Shown here piece after piece: positions 36,942 through 46,078 of a stretch of 64,000 nucleotides of DNA (the first letter of the stretch is position 1; each line of letters starts with the position of its first letter). Source of the stretch: Subsaxibacter sp. CAU 1640 (lineage in GTDB: Bacteria; Bacteroidota; Bacteroidia; Flavobacteriales; Flavobacteriaceae). Where the stretch lies: assembly GCF_023156585.1 (NCBI RefSeq), contig NZ_JALNMI010000004.1:198653-262652 (forward strand), in the 5' to 3' direction. The translations under genes were made by a program, and so were the position numbers. The notes under the pieces were generated by a model. It was not told where the DNA came from, did not search any database, and saw nothing but the letters and a program-made list of their open reading frames with translations.

Positions 36942-37949
36942 ATGTCGCAACCACTCATCAGCATCCTAACACCCTTCAAAAACACTGAAATATTTTTGGC
37001 AGAATGTCTGGATTCCATAATTTCTCAAACATATGCCAATTGGGAATTGTTGATAGTTGATGATGCTTCAACCGATCATAGTTATAATTTGATAAAAAGT
37101 TATTCTGTCAAAGATGAAAGAATCAAATTGATGAAAAATGATGGCAATGGAATTATTGATGCCCTACGTTTTGCGTTTGAAAACAGCAATGGCGACTATA
37201 TCACCAGGATGGATAGTGATGATGTGATGCCGAAAAACAAATTGGAAGTATTAGTAAATAATTTGATGCAGCACGGAAAGCAACACGTTGCGGTTGGAAA
37301 GGTAAATTATTTCAGTGACGAAGGCATTAGCGACGGTTATGCACGCTATGAAAAATGGCTGAATGATTTGACGCAGGAAGGCGCCAATTATTCTGAAATA
37401 TATAAGGAATGTGTCATTCCTTCCCCTTGCTGGATGATTCACAGAGATGATTTAATAACTTGTGATGCCTTCAATCCCAACCATTATCCCGAAGATTATG
37501 ATTTGACTTTCCGATTTTACAAATATGGAATGAAATGCATTCCTTGTGACCAAGTTTTGCACCACTGGAGAGATTATGCCACCAGAACTTCACGCACCCA
37601 CGAGCATTATGCACAGAATTATTTTCTGGACATTAAACTGCACTACTTTTTGGAGTTGGATTATGACCCGAATAGAGTGCTGACGGTTTGGGGAGCAGGT
37701 TTTAAAGGAAAACACATTGCAAAAATGCTCAAAAAGCGAAAGATACCGTTCATTTGGATCTGCAACAATCCGAAAAAAATAGGCAAACATATTTATAAGA
37801 TTGAATTACACAGCTTTAAATATCTCAACGAACTTGAAAATCCGCAAAGCATTGTCACCGTTGCCAATGAATGCTCACAAACACGAATCAAAGCGTATTT
37901 TAATGAGCAGAGAATGTTCCCAATGAAAGACTACTTCTTTTTCTGTTGA
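36942..37949 (+). CDS. Family 2 glycosyltransferase with extra C-terminal domain
   Basis: 335 residues from the ATG at 36942 (a GTG at 36903 would add 13). The GT-A domain shows ISILTPFKNTEIFLAECLDSI, DDAST, and the metal-binding TRMDSDD. Residues about 245-335 form an extra domain beginning VLTVWGAGFKGKHIAKMLKKRKIPF, which has a Rossmann-like GxGxxG and might bind a nucleotide. It probably adds sugars to surface polysaccharide or glycoprotein. No glycan cluster is nearby. Confidence 0.85.
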   Translation: MSQPLISILTPFKNTEIFLAECLDSIISQTYANWELLIVDDASTDHSYNLIKSYSVKDERIKLMKNDGNGIIDALRFAFENSNGDYITRMDSDDVMPKNKLEVLVNNLMQHGKQHVAVGKVNYFSDEGISDGYARYEKWLNDLTQEGANYSEIYKECVIPSPCWMIHRDDLITCDAFNPNHYPEDYDLTFRFYKYGMKCIPCDQVLHHWRDYATRTSRTHEHYAQNYFLDIKLHYFLELDYDPNRVLTVWGAGFKGKHIAKMLKKRKIPFIWICNNPKKIGKHIYKIELHSFKYLNELENPQSIVTVANECSQTRIKAYFNEQRMFPMKDYFFFC

Positions 37950-38004
37950 TGACATTTGTGAAAGGTCGGTATTTTTCAAACGTTAAATTTCCCTAAATCC
38001 ATCC

Positions 38005-38034
38005 GTTGTAATCTTTCAGCATTTAATATATTTG
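38005..38034 (+). promoter_or_regulatory. Promoter of the BatA-like operon
   Basis: GTTG (38005-38008), an 18-bp spacer and TATATTTG (38027-38034), an exact -7 box, lie about 27 bp before the BatA-like start. The four genes downstream overlap or nearly touch, so this would drive all of them. Confidence 0.55.
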
Positions 38035-38060
38035 GTTGCACAATAAATCACACTCACGGA

Positions 38061-39983
38061 ATGCAATTCAAACATCCAGAAATTCTCTATGCGCTGCTGC
38101 TCCTGGTCATTCCCATTATTGTGCATTTATTTCAGTTGAGACGTTTTCAAAAGGTTGAATTCACAAATGTTGAGTTTCTTAAAAAGATTACACTTCAAAC
38201 CAGAAAAAGCTCTCAACTCAAAAAGTGGCTGACGCTTTTAACGCGTTTGTTGCTTCTAGCCTGCGCCATTATTGCGTTTGCCCAACCATATCTGGCGGAT
38301 TCAAATACGTTCAATGCAAAAAGTGAAACGGTCATTTATCTTGACAATTCCTTTAGTATGCAAGCAAAAAGTAGCAATGGCTCACTGCTAAATAAGGCTG
38401 TGCAAGACCTCATCGAGACAATGGATGACAAGGAGCAAATAACCTTGTTTACCAATGATAATACCTTTGTAAACACTACTACAAAAGCCATTAAGAATGA
38501 TTTGATTCAGTTAAAACATTCGCCCAATCAACTATCTTACGAGGCTGTGGTTTTGAAAGGGAAAAATGCATTTTCAAATGACAAAAGCAGTATTAAAAAT
38601 CTCATTCTGATTTCAGATTTTCAACAGAAGGATGACCCATTTTCAATAGAAAAGGATAGTTTGGTGCGTTTTAAATTGGTTCAACTCAAGCCAGAAAACC
38701 TCAACAATGTTTCGATTGATACTATTTTCATTTCCAACTTCAATGTCGATAATCTTGAGTTGACTGTCAACCTAAACAATGAAGGTGCTGCAATCGAAAC
38801 ACTTCCTGTTTCGCTTTATAATAATGATAATCTTGTAGCAAAAAGTGCTGTCAGTATTGAGGACAAAGCCGAAACAACGTTTACCATTCCGTTGGACAAT
38901 GCTTTTGATGGTAAAATAATTATTGAGGACACCAATCTTCAATATGACAACAGCCTCTATTTCAACATCAATCAGCGTGAGAAAATCAAGGTGCTTTCCA
39001 TCTATGAAGCCGATGATGTTTTTTTGAGAAAAATTTATACTGATGATGAATTTGAATATACATCAGTAAGGTTCAATGAACTCAATTATAACACCTTGGA
39101 ATCTCAAAACCTGATAGTTTTAAATGAGTTGAAAGACATTCCAAATTCATTGACAATTGCCTTAAAATCATTTACTGAAAATGGAGGTTATCTCGTAACT
39201 ATTCCTTCAAGCGAATCATCACTAACTTCTTACAATCAATTATTTGCCAATTACTCATTGCCTAGCTTTAATAATTTGATTTCATCAGAAAAGAAAATAA
39301 CGAACATCAACTTTTCGCACCCATTGTTGATGAATGTTTTTGACAAGAAAGTAAGCAATTTTCAATATCCAAGGGTTGGCTCTTTCTTTCCAACAAACTC
39401 AAACAGCTCATCGGTTTTGAGCTATGAAGATGGTGCATCTTTTTTATCAGAAGCTAATCATTCCTTTGCCTTTTCATCGCCATTGAATGAAGACAATTCG
39501 AACTTTAAAAATTCGCCATTGATTGTTCCTGTACTTTATAACATAGGAAAACAAAGTTTGAAAGTGCCGCAACTCTATTACACTATTGGGCAAGAAAACA
39601 CAATCGATATCTCTACGCAGTTATCGCAAGACAATATTTTGACCCTTGTGGTTGATGAACATTCTGTGGTGCCTTTGCAACAAACGTATACTAATAAAGT
39701 AGAATTGAAAACCAGCGAATATCCTGATGTCGCTGGGATTTTGGCTGTAAACAATAAGGAAACGACGTTGCAACATTTAAGTTACAACTATAACAGAAAC
39801 GAAAGTAATTTGAGTTATTTCAATCTTTCTGATATGGATGATTTGGATGTTCAATCGAGTGTTGCTTCAGCTATTGAAGACATAAAAAGTGCCACTAATG
39901 TGAACGAGCTATGGAAATGGTTTGTTATTTTTGCATTGATTTTTTTAATCATCGAAATGCTCATCTTAAAATTCCTTAAATGA
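38061..39983 (+). CDS. BatA-like membrane protein with vWA domain
   Basis: 640 residues. It has the BatA N-terminal domain of Bacteroidota: FKHPEILYALLLLVIPIIVHLFQLRRFQKVEF, followed by a second helix (LTRLLLLACAIIAFAQPYL). A vWA-type segment follows (ETVIYLDNSFSMQAKSS), where DxSxS is read as DNSFS. A long periplasmic part ends in a C-terminal helix (LWKWFVIFALIFLIIEMLIL). Such proteins sit with MoxR-type ATPases elsewhere; here the partner genes are different. The stop overlaps the start of the next gene by 4 bp. Confidence 0.85.
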   Translation: MQFKHPEILYALLLLVIPIIVHLFQLRRFQKVEFTNVEFLKKITLQTRKSSQLKKWLTLLTRLLLLACAIIAFAQPYLADSNTFNAKSETVIYLDNSFSMQAKSSNGSLLNKAVQDLIETMDDKEQITLFTNDNTFVNTTTKAIKNDLIQLKHSPNQLSYEAVVLKGKNAFSNDKSSIKNLILISDFQQKDDPFSIEKDSLVRFKLVQLKPENLNNVSIDTIFISNFNVDNLELTVNLNNEGAAIETLPVSLYNNDNLVAKSAVSIEDKAETTFTIPLDNAFDGKIIIEDTNLQYDNSLYFNINQREKIKVLSIYEADDVFLRKIYTDDEFEYTSVRFNELNYNTLESQNLIVLNELKDIPNSLTIALKSFTENGGYLVTIPSSESSLTSYNQLFANYSLPSFNNLISSEKKITNINFSHPLLMNVFDKKVSNFQYPRVGSFFPTNSNSSSVLSYEDGASFLSEANHSFAFSSPLNEDNSNFKNSPLIVPVLYNIGKQSLKVPQLYYTIGQENTIDISTQLSQDNILTLVVDEHSVVPLQQTYTNKVELKTSEYPDVAGILAVNNKETTLQHLSYNYNRNESNLSYFNLSDMDDLDVQSSVASAIEDIKSATNVNELWKWFVIFALIFLIIEMLILKFLK

Positions 39984-41236
39984 ACGTACTCATAAAATCT
40001 GCGACGATTGTTGATACAAAGAGTGATTTTCATAATCAAACGGTTGATATTTTAATTGAAAAGGGCGTCATAACACAGATTGGGAATTCTCTCAAAAATC
40101 CAAAAAATTATAAAGAAGTTCATCTAGAAAACCTACACGTTTCGCAAGGTTGGTTTGATAGCAGTGTGAGTTTTGGAGAACCTGGTTTTGAAGAGCGTGA
40201 AACCATTGAAAATGGATTGAAAACAGCTGCACTTTCAGGTTTTACATCAGTTGCAGTGAACAGTAACACACAACCTGTGGTTGATAGTTTTGCTGATATT
40301 TCATTTTTAAAAGGAAAAGCATCACGAAATGCCGTGAATCTTTACCCTATTGGCGCATTGACCAAAGAAAGCAAAGGTGAAGATATGGCAGAGCTGTTTG
40401 ATATGAAAACCGCTGGAGCTGTTGCCTTTTATGATTATCAAAAACCTATTATCAATCCAAACCTGATGAAAATTGCGCTGCAATATGCCAGCAATTTTGG
40501 TGGTTTGATATTTTCTTTTCCACAAGAATTGAAAATCTCTGGATTAGGTGTGATGAATGAAAATGTGACAAGCACCTCGTTGGGACTTAAGGGCAATCCT
40601 GCATTGGCCGAAGAACTTCAAATAGCACGAGATTTATTTCTGCTGGAATACACTGGAGGAAAACTTCACATTCCGACGATTTCGACTGCTAAATCTGTGG
40701 AATTAATTAGAAATGCCAAAAAACAAAAACTTGATGTGAGCTGCAGTGTAGCTATTCATAATTTGATGCTGACAGACAACGAATTGAATACGTTTAACAC
40801 CAATTACAAAGTGTTGCCTCCATTGCGAACACAAGATGATTGTGATGCGTTGATTGAAGGTTTGAAAGATGGCACTATTGATATGGTAACCAGTGATCAT
40901 AATCCAATTGACATCGAACATAAAAAAATAGAATTCGATCACGCTAAATACGGTACCATTGGTCTCGAAAGTGCTTTTGGAGCGTTAAACACGGTCTTTA
41001 CACTGAAAAAGAGCATTGATTTGTTGACCAAAGGAAAAGACCGATTTGGCCTTGAAAATACATCTGTAACCGTTGGAAATACTGCAGATTTGACGCTGTT
41101 CAATCCGAATGGAAGCTATCAATTTTCAAAAAAAGACATCATCTCAAGTTCTAAAAATGCCATTTTAGAAAACCACGAACTTAATGGAAAGGCATACGGG
41201 ATTTTCAACAATAACCAATTGATTTTAAATAAATGA
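39980..41236 (+). CDS. Dihydroorotase-like protein with lost metal-binding motif
   Basis: 418 residues aligned throughout to dihydroorotase (PyrC). The usual DxHxHxREPG motif reads DSSVSFGEPG (residues 60-69): both metal His have become Ser and the substrate Arg has become Gly. Later elements are partly kept: LHIPTIST (His), IHNLMLTDNEL, LPPLRTQDDCDAL, and TSDHNP (Asp). It is therefore probably an inactive paralogue, comparable to the non-catalytic PyrC-like partners of aspartate carbamoyltransferase in other bacteria. An active PyrC should exist elsewhere. The gene overlaps its neighbours on both sides by 4 bp. Confidence 0.88.
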   Translation: MNVLIKSATIVDTKSDFHNQTVDILIEKGVITQIGNSLKNPKNYKEVHLENLHVSQGWFDSSVSFGEPGFEERETIENGLKTAALSGFTSVAVNSNTQPVVDSFADISFLKGKASRNAVNLYPIGALTKESKGEDMAELFDMKTAGAVAFYDYQKPIINPNLMKIALQYASNFGGLIFSFPQELKISGLGVMNENVTSTSLGLKGNPALAEELQIARDLFLLEYTGGKLHIPTISTAKSVELIRNAKKQKLDVSCSVAIHNLMLTDNELNTFNTNYKVLPPLRTQDDCDALIEGLKDGTIDMVTSDHNPIDIEHKKIEFDHAKYGTIGLESAFGALNTVFTLKKSIDLLTKGKDRFGLENTSVTVGNTADLTLFNPNGSYQFSKKDIISSSKNAILENHELNGKAYGIFNNNQLILNK

Positions 41237-41559
41237 ACCAACAGACTGTAGAAGAAGGAAAAACTTGGGCAATTGTATCTTATTTCACTTTTATTGGCTT
41301 GATTATCGCTGTAGTAATGAATCTTGAAAAGAAAAATCCTTTCACCTTTTTTCATATTAGACAAATGTTGGGATTGATTCTTCTTTTAATCTTCTCAAAT
41401 TTGGTTGAAAAGTATGTCAACAGTTGGCTAGGCACCGCATTTTGGGCAGTTACATTTGTGAGTTGGCTGTATGGAGTAATCATAGCCAGTCAAGGTAAAG
41501 CTGAACCTATTCCTGTTTTGGGACCACTTTTTCAAGATTGGTTTAAAAATTTAAAATAA
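41233..41559 (+). CDS. Small membrane protein, DUF4870/Tic20-like
   Basis: 108 residues with three hydrophobic segments and the pattern EEGKTWAIVSYFTFIGLIIAVVMN, NPFTFFHIRQMLGLILLL, and KAEPIPVLGPLFQDW, typical of DUF4870-type (Tic20-like) proteins. ATGA overlap with the preceding stop couples its translation. Function unknown. Confidence 0.75.
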   Translation: MNQQTVEEGKTWAIVSYFTFIGLIIAVVMNLEKKNPFTFFHIRQMLGLILLLIFSNLVEKYVNSWLGTAFWAVTFVSWLYGVIIASQGKAEPIPVLGPLFQDWFKNLK

Positions 41560-41561
41560 TA

Positions 41562-42218
41562 ATGACTGAACTTTCCTTATATCACATCACTCGTCCATCA
41601 ACCTTAAAAGAAAATGCCCCTCTTTTGATAATGCTTCACGGTTATGGTAGCGATGAGGAAGATTTGTTTTCATTTGCTTCAGAATTGCCACAGGAGTTGT
41701 TTATCATTTCGGTAAGAGCGCCCTATCCTATGCAGCCTTATGGCAACGCTTGGTATGCCATTAATTTTGATGCAGAAATGAATAAATGGAATGATAATGT
41801 ACAGGCTCAACAATCTGTCGATTTGATAGCAAGATTTATTGATGAAGCTTGTGAAGCTTATCCAGTAAATAAAACTAACGTCACAATGCTAGGCTTTAGC
41901 CAAGGAAGCATCTTGAGCTATGCTGTGGCACTCACCTATCCTGAAAAAGTGAAGCAAATAATTGCATTGAGCGGTTATATCAATGAAGAGATATTGCCAG
42001 AAGATATGCAGACTAAAGATTATTCAAATCTAGACTTTTATTGTTCGCACGGAAGTGTTGACCAAGTCATTCCGGTAGATTGGGCCAGAAAAGCTCCAAA
42101 ATTTCTCGATAGCCTTAATATTAAGAATACTTATTCTGAATTTCCTGTTGGGCACGGTGTGGCTCCGCAGAATTTTTATGATTTCAAACATTGGTTAAGC
42201 AAACGACTTAAAAACTAG
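41562..42218 (+). CDS. Phospholipase/carboxylesterase-family alpha/beta hydrolase
   Basis: 218 residues. The oxyanion region is MLHGYGSDEEDLFSF, the nucleophile elbow GFSQGS has Ser113, the acid Asp is in HGSVDQVIP, and the catalytic His is in PVGHGVAPQNF. It has no signal peptide, so it should be cytosolic. The family hydrolyses short acyl esters and thioesters. It lies 2 bp after the DUF4870-like gene, ending the operon at a terminator. Confidence 0.88.
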   Translation: MTELSLYHITRPSTLKENAPLLIMLHGYGSDEEDLFSFASELPQELFIISVRAPYPMQPYGNAWYAINFDAEMNKWNDNVQAQQSVDLIARFIDEACEAYPVNKTNVTMLGFSQGSILSYAVALTYPEKVKQIIALSGYINEEILPEDMQTKDYSNLDFYCSHGSVDQVIPVDWARKAPKFLDSLNIKNTYSEFPVGHGVAPQNFYDFKHWLSKRLKN

Positions 42219-42332
42219 AAAAGCCACCAAACACAGAGCTTGGCAGCTTTTCACTTTCTCATAGCAATCTTAAACTTAAGACCTACAATCTATTTACGTA
42301 AATAAATCAAATAGGGTTTTATAAATAAAAAA

Positions 42333-42358
42333 GCTTTCCAAATGGAAAGCCTTTTTTT
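42333..42358 (+). terminator. Terminator of the BatA-like operon
   Basis: Arms GCTTTCC / GGAAAGC with a 4-base loop (AAAT) and seven T after an intervening C. Located about 115 bp after the esterase stop, with an A-rich left flank that could also serve the convergent lipoprotein gene. Confidence 0.85.
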
Positions 42359-42374
42359 GATATATCTAAAATAT

Positions 42375-43412
42375 TTATTCTTTAGAAAGATAAACTGAAG
42401 AGGCCGCGGCTAAAGAATTATTGACAACAGGTGATAAATTTCCACCAGTCCCAATATTATTGAAAGCTAAAATACGGCCTCCACCATTACCAGCTTCAGC
42501 AATAAATACTGTACCAGTTGAAGCATCATAGGCAACATCAACAGGATTTCCCATCAATGTATTGCTTCCTGCTACCCTTACTTGTTGACCAACTGCAAGT
42601 GTACCACCATTTGACACAGCACTGAATTTTGCAATGAAATTAGAAATGACGTGAAAGCCTCCATCATCTTGCGTGTTCGCAGCATCACCAATATCAGTCA
42701 TAATCATTGTTCCATTCGAACTGTCATAAGTAAGTCCATGGGTTCTCACAATACCTTCAACAACGACTCTTTTTGAAGCTGATAAAGCAGTATTTGAAGT
42801 ATTATTTAAGAAATTATTAAAAACCGCTAATTCATTATCAGCATCTACAACTGCGTACAAATCGTTGCCAATAAATGTAATACCCCAAACTTTGAAATCT
42901 ACAGTGATTGTATTTCTCAACGTGAATTGTGTTCCATTACTTTGATACACATAAAAACGTCCGTCAGGTGTATTTGTATCTCCATCTACATCAGCGTTAT
43001 CAGCTACAACCACAATATTACCACTAACAGCAGTTTCTCTTGGGCTTTGCATGTCTGCACTACCAATTATATTTGCCGTAATCGCAGTATTTGTAGTCAA
43101 TGCTGAGATATCGGTAAACGCTTCGAGATTTAAACCTGATCTTGATGCTTGAAGCACTACATCACCATTTGGATCATAAAATATCCCATCGGCTGCTGTG
43201 GATGTTGTGAGCAATGTAGTTGTTGTAATATTTGAAAAATCGGTTACATCGTAATATGTAATATTTCCGTTTGAATTGTTGGAAGTAAATAGCCTGGTCA
43301 TAGATGGTTCTGGATTTTGATTTCCACTATCATCATCATTGCTACAAGAAAATGAAGCAATTGAAATGACCATTAGCAAACTCAAAAGTTTGATTGAATT
43401 TAAAGTTTTCAT
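42375..43412 (-). CDS. Lipoprotein with NHL/beta-propeller-like repeats
   Basis: 345 residues. The lipoprotein signal ends ASFSC, followed by an Asp-rich SNDDDSGN stretch typical of flavobacterial surface lipoproteins (SxDDD-like export signal). The body has repeated strands such as GILYxPxGxVV-type units (DGIFYDPNGDVVLQ, VWGITFIGNDLYAVVDADN, THGLTYDSSNGTMIMTDIG, PVDVAYDASTGTVFIAEAG) that look like propeller blades. It is probably exposed on the outer surface. Role unknown. Confidence 0.75.
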   Translation of the reverse strand: MKTLNSIKLLSLLMVISIASFSCSNDDDSGNQNPEPSMTRLFTSNNSNGNITYYDVTDFSNITTTTLLTTSTAADGIFYDPNGDVVLQASRSGLNLEAFTDISALTTNTAITANIIGSADMQSPRETAVSGNIVVVADNADVDGDTNTPDGRFYVYQSNGTQFTLRNTITVDFKVWGITFIGNDLYAVVDADNELAVFNNFLNNTSNTALSASKRVVVEGIVRTHGLTYDSSNGTMIMTDIGDAANTQDDGGFHVISNFIAKFSAVSNGGTLAVGQQVRVAGSNTLMGNPVDVAYDASTGTVFIAEAGNGGGRILAFNNIGTGGNLSPVVNNSLAAASSVYLSKE

Positions 43413-43566
43413 AAAATGTTTTTTAAAGTTTATACCACTATTTACGAAGCCTCTTATCGACTAGTTTTAAGAGTTACCAGCTTTAACAAAATTTTGTGAA
43501 CAAAATTAGAAGGTCATTTCAAATTATATATTGATAGTCATATTATTAACGATATTATGCATAAAA

Positions 43567-43600
43567 CAAAAAAGCTGCTCCAAAACATAATGAAGCAGCT
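43567..43600 (-). terminator. Terminator downstream of the kdsB operon
   Basis: On the minus strand, AGCTGCTTC pairs with GGAGCAGCT (one G-U pair) around a 10-base loop, then TTTTTTG. It follows the acyltransferase gene by about 105 bp. Confidence 0.75.
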
Positions 43601-43704
43601 ATTTAAATGCAAGTTATCAATGTTTCTCTTTAGGGACAAAAATTGTTTACTGTATGTTTCATCAATCACCTACAGCATAAAATGCCCAAAATCCATGCCA
43701 AAAT

Positions 43705-44253
43705 CTAGGAATATTCGGCTACCTTACCTTTAACACCTTTAAAAAATCCTTTGATAAATTTCATGTCTGCTTTAAAATCATCGGTTGGGTAAAAAGGCTC
43801 TGAAATTTTATTTTGCTTGTTTTCAAAATCCAGCGTAAACATAAAGATTGGCACATTAGCTTTTTTCGCGATAAAGTAAAAGCCCGTTTTCCAAGTTTCG
43901 ACTTTCTTCCTAGTACCTTCTGGAGCTAAAGCCAACCGGAATTCATCATGTTCATTAAACAATGCTGCAATAGCCTGAACTTTATCCTGTCCAGGAGTTC
44001 TGTCTACCGAAGCACCTCCAACACTTTTGAAGTAATAACCAAAAGGCCAAACGAACAATTCTTTTTTTGCGATAAAGTTTGCTTTGATACCAATGACCTG
44101 ACGAAGCAACAATGCTATGTAGAAATCGTGCCAACTGGTATGAGGTGCAGCAATGATTACTGCCTTCTTAATTGTATCTTTTGACATTGTAGTGTTACCA
44201 ACCACTTTCCAGCCCAAGAGCTTAAAATAAATCCACTTGGACAACCGTCTCAT
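43705..44253 (-). CDS. 1-acylglycerol-3-phosphate acyltransferase-like (PlsC) protein
   Basis: 182 residues, short for PlsC. The catalytic NHX4D box is present as PHTSWHD, block II as ANFIAKKELF, and block III as LAPEGTRKK. It lacks a clear N-terminal membrane helix. It may acylate a lysophospholipid or another hydroxyl acceptor. It is the last of four genes (kdsB, HAD, ADH, this one) separated by 1-3 bp, so a role linked to lipid A/LPS assembly is suggested by context. Confidence 0.82.
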   Translation of the reverse strand: MRRLSKWIYFKLLGWKVVGNTTMSKDTIKKAVIIAAPHTSWHDFYIALLLRQVIGIKANFIAKKELFVWPFGYYFKSVGGASVDRTPGQDKVQAIAALFNEHDEFRLALAPEGTRKKVETWKTGFYFIAKKANVPIFMFTLDFENKQNKISEPFYPTDDFKADMKFIKGFFKGVKGKVAEYS

Positions 44254-44254
44254 A

Positions 44255-45337
44255 CTACATTTTTTGGTACAGAGATTTTAATTTCTCTCTAGTGATGACC
44301 TGCTTCCAATTCTTGCCTATTGCATTCATCCACAAAGGTTCTAGACCAAGAGCCACATCAATCATTATATCAAACTGTTCATCAGTTAAATCTGCGCATA
44401 AACCTTCCGGAAGTTCTATACCATGGAGGTTTTTCATTTTATTGAACAGCTCAACACCTTCAGGGTAAAACTCTTCCAAATGATTAAAAACAATGCAGTT
44501 GCCGATACCATGCTTGGTGCCAAGTAGATATGAAAGCCCGTAACTCATGGCGTGAGCGACTCCTACTTGGGAATAAGCAATACTCATACCTCCATGCCAG
44601 GATGCCATCATCAATTTATCTTGTGATTCTTCTTCGGATAGATTGCCTTCCACAAAAATTTCTTTACACAACTCAAATGCTTTTTCCCCATAGCTTTGGC
44701 TGAAGGCGTTCAGAAAAGTACCGTTAAGAGACTCTATACAGTGAATGTAACAATCCATACCTGTATAAAACCATTGTTGCTTTGGCACATTCTTGGTCAA
44801 TTCTGGATCTAAGATAACTTGGTCAAAAGGTGTATAATCAGAATTGATCCCCAATTTTTTTTCTGGTCCTGTCAAAACTGTAGTTCTCGAAACTTCTGCA
44901 CCAGTTCCTGAAATAGTCGGGATACCAACGTGATAGACAGCAGGAGTTTTTACCAAATCCCATCCTTGATAGTCTTTAGATTCACCTTCATTGGTAAGCA
45001 TAATTGAAACAGCTTTTGCCAAATCTAGAATAGTGCCTCCACCTATACCTATAATACCTGAAGGTCTGTCGTTATGTGTCAAAATAATCTTCTCAACCAA
45101 TTCATCTACTTGAGATGTCTTTGGTTCTTCAGCAGCAGAAATAAAAATCAATTCGTCATCATAAGCCAAAGGAATTCGAGTCGTAATAAAAATATCTCCC
45201 TTGAATACATCATCCACCAAAAATATAAATGGCGCAGTCGGACTTAATCTCTTGGATTCCAATATTTCACCTAACTGATTAAAACTGCCTCGTCCAAATA
45301 CAACCCTGGACACCATTGGGTAATTTTTATAACTCAT
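44255..45337 (-). CDS. Iron-containing alcohol dehydrogenase, KdnB-like
   Basis: 360 residues. The NAD-binding GIGGGTILDLAKA and the metal ligands Asp195, His199 (MDCYIHCIE), His262 (GVAHAMSYGLS) and His276 (TKHGIGN) are in place. Adjacency to kdsB suggests KdnB, which oxidises C8 of Kdo before KdnA aminates it to 8-amino-Kdo (known in Shewanella). KdnA is not in the window, so the assignment rests on context and family resemblance. Other polyol dehydrogenases are possible. Confidence 0.7.
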   Translation of the reverse strand: MSYKNYPMVSRVVFGRGSFNQLGEILESKRLSPTAPFIFLVDDVFKGDIFITTRIPLAYDDELIFISAAEEPKTSQVDELVEKIILTHNDRPSGIIGIGGGTILDLAKAVSIMLTNEGESKDYQGWDLVKTPAVYHVGIPTISGTGAEVSRTTVLTGPEKKLGINSDYTPFDQVILDPELTKNVPKQQWFYTGMDCYIHCIESLNGTFLNAFSQSYGEKAFELCKEIFVEGNLSEEESQDKLMMASWHGGMSIAYSQVGVAHAMSYGLSYLLGTKHGIGNCIVFNHLEEFYPEGVELFNKMKNLHGIELPEGLCADLTDEQFDIMIDVALGLEPLWMNAIGKNWKQVITREKLKSLYQKM

Positions 45338-45340
45338 ACA

Positions 45341-46078
45341 TTAATCGTTCTTAACCATTGCATTACGTTTTTTTCTGCTCAAAAGAGGAATTATCTCTAA
45401 CAGATTGCCAACAGTTTTATAGCTTTTATCTTGTGTTTCGTTATCACTCACTTGCTCATGCATCCATGTGGTATGAAAAGGTACATGAATGGCCTGTGCC
45501 TTAATGTTGACCAAAGGTAGAATATCAGATTTCAAAGAGTTGCCAATCATTAAAAATTCTGATGGTTTGATGTCCAAATGATTCAATAATTTTGAATAAT
45601 TAGCTTCCTGCTTATCACTCAAAATTTCAATATGATGGAAATAATCCAACAATCCTGATTTTTCCAATTTACGTTCTTGGTCTAACAAATCGCCTTTCGT
45701 AACGACTATCAATCGAAAATCCTTTGACAATGTGAGCAATACTTCTTCTACGCCTTCCAACAATTCAACAGGTTTGTTGAGCATATCTTTACCTATTTCC
45801 AAAATCTTTCCAATGGTAGCGTTTGAAATGTTTCCATTTGAAAGTTCGAGAGCCATTTCAACCATTGAAAGAACAAACCCCTTTATACCATATCCATACA
45901 AAGGCAAATTTTCTATTTCCTTCTTGAACAGTTCTTGGTCTATTTTATTGGCTGTTTCATAAGGTGCCAGTAGTTTGGCAAATTCCAACTCGGCATCTCT
46001 AAAATATGTTTCATTGACCCAAAGCGTATCATCTGCATCAAAACCAATAACCTTTATGTTGGTGTAATCTATTTCCAT
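45341..46078 (-). CDS. HAD-superfamily hydrolase
   Basis: 245 residues. Motif I is GFDADDTLW (nucleophile Asp14, Asp16), motif II lies in LIVVTKGD, and motif III/IV in EANYSKLL ... [12 protein letters not shown]. It is a phosphatase of the small-molecule type. It overlaps kdsB by 10 bp and lies 3 bp before the KdnB-like gene, so a dephosphorylation step in the same sugar pathway is likely. The true KdsC is usually a different HAD type, so the substrate is open. Confidence 0.82.
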   Translation of the reverse strand: MEIDYTNIKVIGFDADDTLWVNETYFRDAELEFAKLLAPYETANKIDQELFKKEIENLPLYGYGIKGFVLSMVEMALELSNGNISNATIGKILEIGKDMLNKPVELLEGVEEVLLTLSKDFRLIVVTKGDLLDQERKLEKSGLLDYFHHIEILSDKQEANYSKLLNHLDIKPSEFLMIGNSLKSDILPLVNIKAQAIHVPFHTTWMHEQVSDNETQDKSYKTVGNLLEIIPLLSRKKRNAMVKND

